60,247 nucleotides of DNA from Myxococcales bacterium (GTDB taxonomy: Bacteria; Myxococcota_A; Polyangia; Palsa-1104; SHYY01). This document shows positions 56,908 through 60,247 of the stretch, in pieces. The notes beneath the pieces were generated by a model, which did not search any database, was not told the DNA's origin, and was given only the letters and a program-made list of their open reading frames with translations. Position 1 is the stretch's first letter, and every line of letters begins with the position of its first letter. A program made the position numbers and the translations under genes. The stretch covers positions 1 to 60,247 of the forward strand of contig SHYY01000011.1 of assembly GCA_009692555.1 (NCBI GenBank), given 5' to 3'.

Positions 56908-58515
56908 CTACAGAGGATCCCCGGAGAGGAACGCCCGACGCGCGAACTCGTCGATGTGCTTTTTCGTGATCTTTCCCGACGAGGTCTTCGGGATCGACGA
57001 CAGGAAGGTGACGTACTTCGGCACCAGGAAGCTCTCCAGGCGCTGCACGCACCAGTGGATCACCTGCGCCGACGTGTAGGCCTGCCCGTCGACCAGCACC
57101 AGGTAGGCCCGGATCGCCTGCCCGAGCACCTCGTCGGGCACGCCCACCACCGCCGCGTCCTGCACCCCCGGCAGCGCGTAGAGCACGTTCTCCACCTCCT
57201 TCGGGCTCACCTTCTCGCCGCGCGACTTGATGATGTCGTCGCGCCGCCCGATGAAGTAGAGGAAGCCCTCGTCGTCCATCTTGAAGTAGTCGCCCGTCCA
57301 CAGATGGAATTCGCCCGGGATGTCCCCCGGCTTCAAGCGCTCCGCCGTCTCGGCCGGCTTCTCCCAGTAGCCCTTCATCACATGCGGCCCGCGCACCACC
57401 AGCTCACCGACGGTGTTCGGCGGCAGCCTCCGCCCCTCGGGATCGCCGATGTAGACCTCCATGTTCGGCATCGCGCGCCCCACCGAGTCGGGCCGGCGAT
57501 CGATCTCCTCGGGTGGCAGGTAGCACACCCGCTTGCACTCGGTGAGGCCGTACATGGAGAAGATCCGCGCGTTCGGGCAGATCCGCTTCAGCGTCTCGAT
57601 GTGGCTCCCCGCCAGCGCCGCGGCGGTGTTGGTCACGTAGCGGATCCCGGGCAGCCGGAGCCCCTTGGCGTCGTAGGTCTTGAGGAGCGAGGCGATCGTC
57701 GGCACCACCGGGAGCCCGGTGATCCGCTCGGTCTCGACCAGCTTCAGCACCGCCGCCGGGTAGTTGAAGGACTGCTCCAGCACCAGGGTTCCGCCGTACT
57801 GGTTGACCATCAGCCACTGGTAGAGGCCGTAGTCGAACGACAGAGGCAGCACCGACAGCACGATGTCCTCGGCCCGGTTTTCGAGGTACGTGGTGATCGA
57901 CTCCGCCGCCGACACCATGTTGTGGTGGGTCAGCATCACGCCCTTGGGATCGCCCGTCGAGCCGCTCGTGTAGATGATCGCCGCAAGGTCAATCGGGATG
58001 TTGCGCGAGATGTTGCGCGTGGCCGGCCGGTCCGCGCTCGCCGTCGCCACTTCCCGCTCGAAGGATCGCGCGAGCACGTGTCCGATCAGCTCGCCCGCCG
58101 TCTCGTCCCCGTCGACGATCAGCGCGTACTGCAGATGCGGCGCCTGCGGCAGCGCTTCGCGCCAGATCCGATCGAGCAGCTGATCGGTGATGATCACCTT
58201 CGCCCGGCAGTCGTTCAGCATGTAGACCAGCTTGTCGGGCTTGGTCTGCGGGTTGATCACGCTGAAGATCGCGTCCGCCCGCAGGATCCCGAAGATCGAC
58301 ACGCAGGTCTCGACGCAGTTGTCGAGGTAGATCACCACGCGGTCGCCGCGCGCCACGCCGAGCGAGCGCAGCACCGTCGCCACCTGCGTCGCGAGGCCGT
58401 CCACCTCGCCCCAGGTGAGTCGTCGCTGCTGGAAGATCAGGGCGGTCTTCTCCGGGTGCCGCGCCCCGTTGCGCTCGAGGTACTCATGGAGGAGCGAGAC
58501 TTGGCTGACATTCAT
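56908..58515 (-). CDS. AMP-dependent acyl/amino-acyl ligase
   Basis: The 535-residue enzyme has the adenylate-forming core: AAIIYTSGSTGDPKGVMLTH (A3, P-loop), MYGLTECKRVCYLP (A5), WTGDYFKMDDEG (A7), GRRDDIIKSRGEKVSP (A8) and a C-terminal Lys in KTSSGKITKKH. It resembles the AMP ligases of exosortase-A loci and the BtrJ-type ligases that load an amino acid on a carrier protein. Its ATG at 58515 overlaps the carrier-protein stop (TGATG). The substrate cannot be read from sequence. Confidence 0.87.
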   Translation of the reverse strand: MNVSQVSLLHEYLERNGARHPEKTALIFQQRRLTWGEVDGLATQVATVLRSLGVARGDRVVIYLDNCVETCVSIFGILRADAIFSVINPQTKPDKLVYMLNDCRAKVIITDQLLDRIWREALPQAPHLQYALIVDGDETAGELIGHVLARSFEREVATASADRPATRNISRNIPIDLAAIIYTSGSTGDPKGVMLTHHNMVSAAESITTYLENRAEDIVLSVLPLSFDYGLYQWLMVNQYGGTLVLEQSFNYPAAVLKLVETERITGLPVVPTIASLLKTYDAKGLRLPGIRYVTNTAAALAGSHIETLKRICPNARIFSMYGLTECKRVCYLPPEEIDRRPDSVGRAMPNMEVYIGDPEGRRLPPNTVGELVVRGPHVMKGYWEKPAETAERLKPGDIPGEFHLWTGDYFKMDDEGFLYFIGRRDDIIKSRGEKVSPKEVENVLYALPGVQDAAVVGVPDEVLGQAIRAYLVLVDGQAYTSAQVIHWCVQRLESFLVPKYVTFLSSIPKTSSGKITKKHIDEFARRAFLSGDPL

Positions 58516-58766
58516 CACTGCCCCCGCTTGCGCTGTACGTAGCCGACGATGTTGCTGACGGTGTCGAAGTTCTCGGGGATCGCGTCGTCGTTCTCGACCT
58601 GGATCCCGTAGGTCTCCTCGATGAACAGGATGATCTCGAGGGCGCGCACCGAGTCGACGATGTGTGACCGCTCGAGCGACACCTCGTCCTTGAGCATCGA
58701 CGCGGGCTGCCCTTCGAGGAACTTGGTGAGGATCATCGTCCGGACCTGCTGGCGGATATCGTCCAT
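58515..58766 (-). CDS. acyl carrier protein
   Basis: The 83 residues match an acyl/aminoacyl carrier protein: the attachment Ser is in HIVDSVRALEII (about residue 38), followed by FIEETYGIQVENDDAIPENFDTVSNI, broken by normal helix ends. It is translationally coupled to the AMP ligase. A phosphopantetheinyl transferase is encoded at 47957-48691. No strong ribosome site precedes the ATG at 58766. Confidence 0.85.
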   Translation of the reverse strand: MDDIRQQVRTMILTKFLEGQPASMLKDEVSLERSHIVDSVRALEIILFIEETYGIQVENDDAIPENFDTVSNIVGYVQRKRGQ

Positions 58767-58979
58767 GCGTGGCGTGCCTTTTTTCGAGGGGGGAGCGGCT
58801 CGTTAGGGGCTGGGCTTGAATACGTTGCGCAAAGATGGCTATCGAGGCGCCCGATCCGGCGAGGCGCGGGGAGGGAGAATACTCTCTGTATTTGACCGAC
58901 GAGCAACTACGCCGGTCGGGATGGATCGGCAGCCAGACTGCACAAGTTATTCAGGTCCAGCCCCTTAATCAACCCGGGA
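58767..58979. other. 213-base gap between decarboxylase and carrier-protein genes
   Basis: No reliable gene is seen; a plus-strand open frame from 58835 is short at first and then antisense to the decarboxylase. The gap is AT-richer than its surroundings, and a promoter for the carrier-protein/ligase pair may lie here, but no clear consensus was found. Confidence 0.4.
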
Positions 58980-60209
58980 TCAAAATTGACTGGTCGGCCG
59001 GCGCGCGCGCGCGACCTCGTAGCGCCCGCCCGAGCAGACGATCTCCGGCGGGGTGTCGTGGCCAAGAAACAGGAGCGGGCTGGCCGAGTAGCAGTAGGCG
59101 CCGGTGTTCAGGAACGCGATCAGATCCCCCTCCTCGGCGCGCGGCGACTCGAGCGCCCGCGCCATCGAGTCGATCGGGGTGCAGAGCGGCCCGCAGATCT
59201 CCTGCGCGCACGATTCGCGCCCCGCGCCCGAGAGGTTCTGCACCGGGTAGTTCTTCTTGATCAGCTGGCCGAAGTTTCCGGTGGCCGGGAAGCAGTGGTT
59301 CATCCCGCCGTCGAGGATCACGAAGCGATTCCCGCGCGCGACCTTGACGTCGATCACCCTGGCCACGTACACGCCGAAGCGGCCGATCAGGTAGCGCCCG
59401 AGCTCGAGGAGGAAGCGGGTATTCGCGAGCCTCCCCCGTCGGTAACGCGCCAAAAGCTCGCCCATGCCGCGCGTCACGGCCGGCTCGTCGAGCGCCTCCT
59501 GCCCCGCGAAGTAGGGGATGCCGAAGCCGCCGCCGAGGTTGACCACCTCCGGCGCGAGATCGTGCCGCTCGGCGATCCGCGCCGCGATGGCGATGGTCTG
59601 CTCCACGTTGGCGAGGACCGCCGCCGCGTCGAGGCAGTTGGTGCCCGAGAAGATGTGGAAGCCGCGGAGTCGGATCCCGGGAGTGCGCAGCGCCAGCTCG
59701 ACCGCCGGATCGATCTCCTCCTCGGGGATCCCGAACTGCGACGAGATCCCGCCCATCTTCATCGGGAACTCGCGCGGCGCGGTGAGCGGGTTCACCCGCA
59801 GCGTGATGTCGACGACGCGCTCCAGCCGCTCCGCGATCCGCGCGGCGCGCCGCAGCTCCGAGGGCGACTCGATGCTGAGCAGCCGGATCCCGTGCCGGAT
59901 CGCGCGCTCCAGCTCGTCGTCGCTCTTGCCCGGCCCGGCGAAGCTCACCACCGACGGTGAGAAGCCGGCCGCGACCGCGCAGTCGATCTCCCCCGCCGAC
60001 GAGACATCCAGGCCCTGCGCGTGCGCGAGGTAGCTCGCCAGGACGCGCCGGTTGGCGTTCGCCTTCACGCAGTAGAGCAGCTCCACCTCGTCGGGAAGCT
60101 GCCCGCGGAGCCGCGCAAAGTGCGCCAGCGCGGCGTCCATGTCGTAGAGGTAGAACGGCGTGCGGTATTGCTCCGCCAGCGCCGCGAGATCGTGCGAGTC
60201 GAGCTTCAT
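58980..60209 (-). CDS. PLP-dependent decarboxylase (ornithine/DAP decarboxylase family 2)
   Basis: The 409 residues match the alanine-racemase-fold decarboxylases: the PLP Lys is in LLYCVKANANR (near residue 49), GLDVSSAGEI, a His in the GFHIFSGTN loop, the Gly-rich NLGGGFGIPY (phosphate binding), and NTGAYCYS at the subunit interface. It resembles the exosortase-A-associated decarboxylases and BtrK, which acts on a carrier-protein-bound glutamyl group. With the downstream carrier protein and ligase it probably makes an amine-bearing acyl group. The start at 60209 overlaps no other gene, but an upstream gene ends two bases earlier. Confidence 0.87.
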   Translation of the reverse strand: MKLDSHDLAALAEQYRTPFYLYDMDAALAHFARLRGQLPDEVELLYCVKANANRRVLASYLAHAQGLDVSSAGEIDCAVAAGFSPSVVSFAGPGKSDDELERAIRHGIRLLSIESPSELRRAARIAERLERVVDITLRVNPLTAPREFPMKMGGISSQFGIPEEEIDPAVELALRTPGIRLRGFHIFSGTNCLDAAAVLANVEQTIAIAARIAERHDLAPEVVNLGGGFGIPYFAGQEALDEPAVTRGMGELLARYRRGRLANTRFLLELGRYLIGRFGVYVARVIDVKVARGNRFVILDGGMNHCFPATGNFGQLIKKNYPVQNLSGAGRESCAQEICGPLCTPIDSMARALESPRAEEGDLIAFLNTGAYCYSASPLLFLGHDTPPEIVCSGGRYEVARARRPTSQF

Positions 60210-60210
60210 T

Positions 60211-60247
60211 TCATCCCTTGGCCTTGGCCTTGGCCTTGGCCTTGGCC
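60211..60247 (-). CDS. C-terminal Ala-Lys repeat tail of an upstream gene (truncated by the window)
   Basis: On the minus strand the window edge reads GCC-AAG repeats ending AAG-GGA-TGA, so a gene lying beyond the window ends in an (Ala-Lys)n-Gly tail just before the decarboxylase start. The DNA is a tandem CTTGGC hexamer. Only the tail is visible. Confidence 0.45.
   Translation of the reverse strand, partial: AKAKAKAKAKG

Overview
The window is very GC-rich and densely coded, with few and short intergenic gaps. Gene content points to a Gram-negative bacterium of the Myxococcota (deltaproteobacterial) type. Supporting evidence: many lipobox proteins with Cys-rich 'DCGG...C..C' modules and Pro-Asp-Leu repeats, several FG-GAP/VCBS and beta-propeller lipoproteins, a DUF4157 (eCIS-core) plus Het-C-like protein, a bacterial deoxyhypusine-synthase-like protein and a PrkA kinase. 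The taxonomic call is inference; no rRNA is present.

Layout. 1-8056: a partial gene, a Spy/CpxP-like protein, an exported DsbD-N-like protein with PrkA, a four-helix-bundle gene inside what looks like a small mobile cassette, a histidine kinase with a single-domain response regulator, and an agmatinase-family ureohydrolase. 8252-17118 (minus): a probable operon running from a DUF4157/Het-C protein through a lipoprotein, an Hsp70, a J-domain/TPR protein lacking HPD, to an ECF sigma factor. 17258-26010 (plus, divergent from it): an unknown protein, a SNF2/RapA-type helicase, SbcD and an SbcC-like ATPase, overlapping start-to-stop. The helicase and SbcC are interrupted by frameshifts. 26208-33791: a palindromic repeat, a coiled-coil lipoprotein, an acyl-CoA dehydrogenase, a deoxyhypusine-synthase-like protein, a PuuD-like membrane protein and a broken FG-GAP lipoprotein.

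33930-40460 is an accessory island beside tRNA-Leu(CAA). It holds a tyrosine integrase with an in-frame amber codon, a ribbon-helix-helix protein, a serine recombinase, an FG-GAP lipoprotein, and debris of defence/toxin genes (VapC fused to a primase-like fragment, a UPF0175 antitoxin, the 3' end of a DUF3883 helicase). 40482-47942 is a run of surface lipoproteins and exported proteins.

47957-55622 holds a phosphopantetheinyl transferase and then a complete Pho module, phoR-phoB-pstSCAB-phoU. Two matching TTCAC-N6-GTCACA motifs lie upstream of phoB and of pstS. 55652-60247 (minus) holds a lipoprotein, a QueD-like enzyme, and an AMP ligase / acyl carrier protein / PLP decarboxylase trio. That trio resembles the exosortase-associated and butirosin (BtrIJK) sets, in which a carrier-bound amino acid is decarboxylated.

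In the Pho module the kinase PhoR and regulator PhoB would sense phosphate through PstSCAB and PhoU and activate the transporter. The two divergent blocks around 17.2 kb are the best candidates for undescribed systems. At least nine apparent single-base frameshifts and two in-frame stops are scattered across the window. Some fall in homopolymers, so sequencing or assembly errors must be separated from real gene decay before any gene is called dead.
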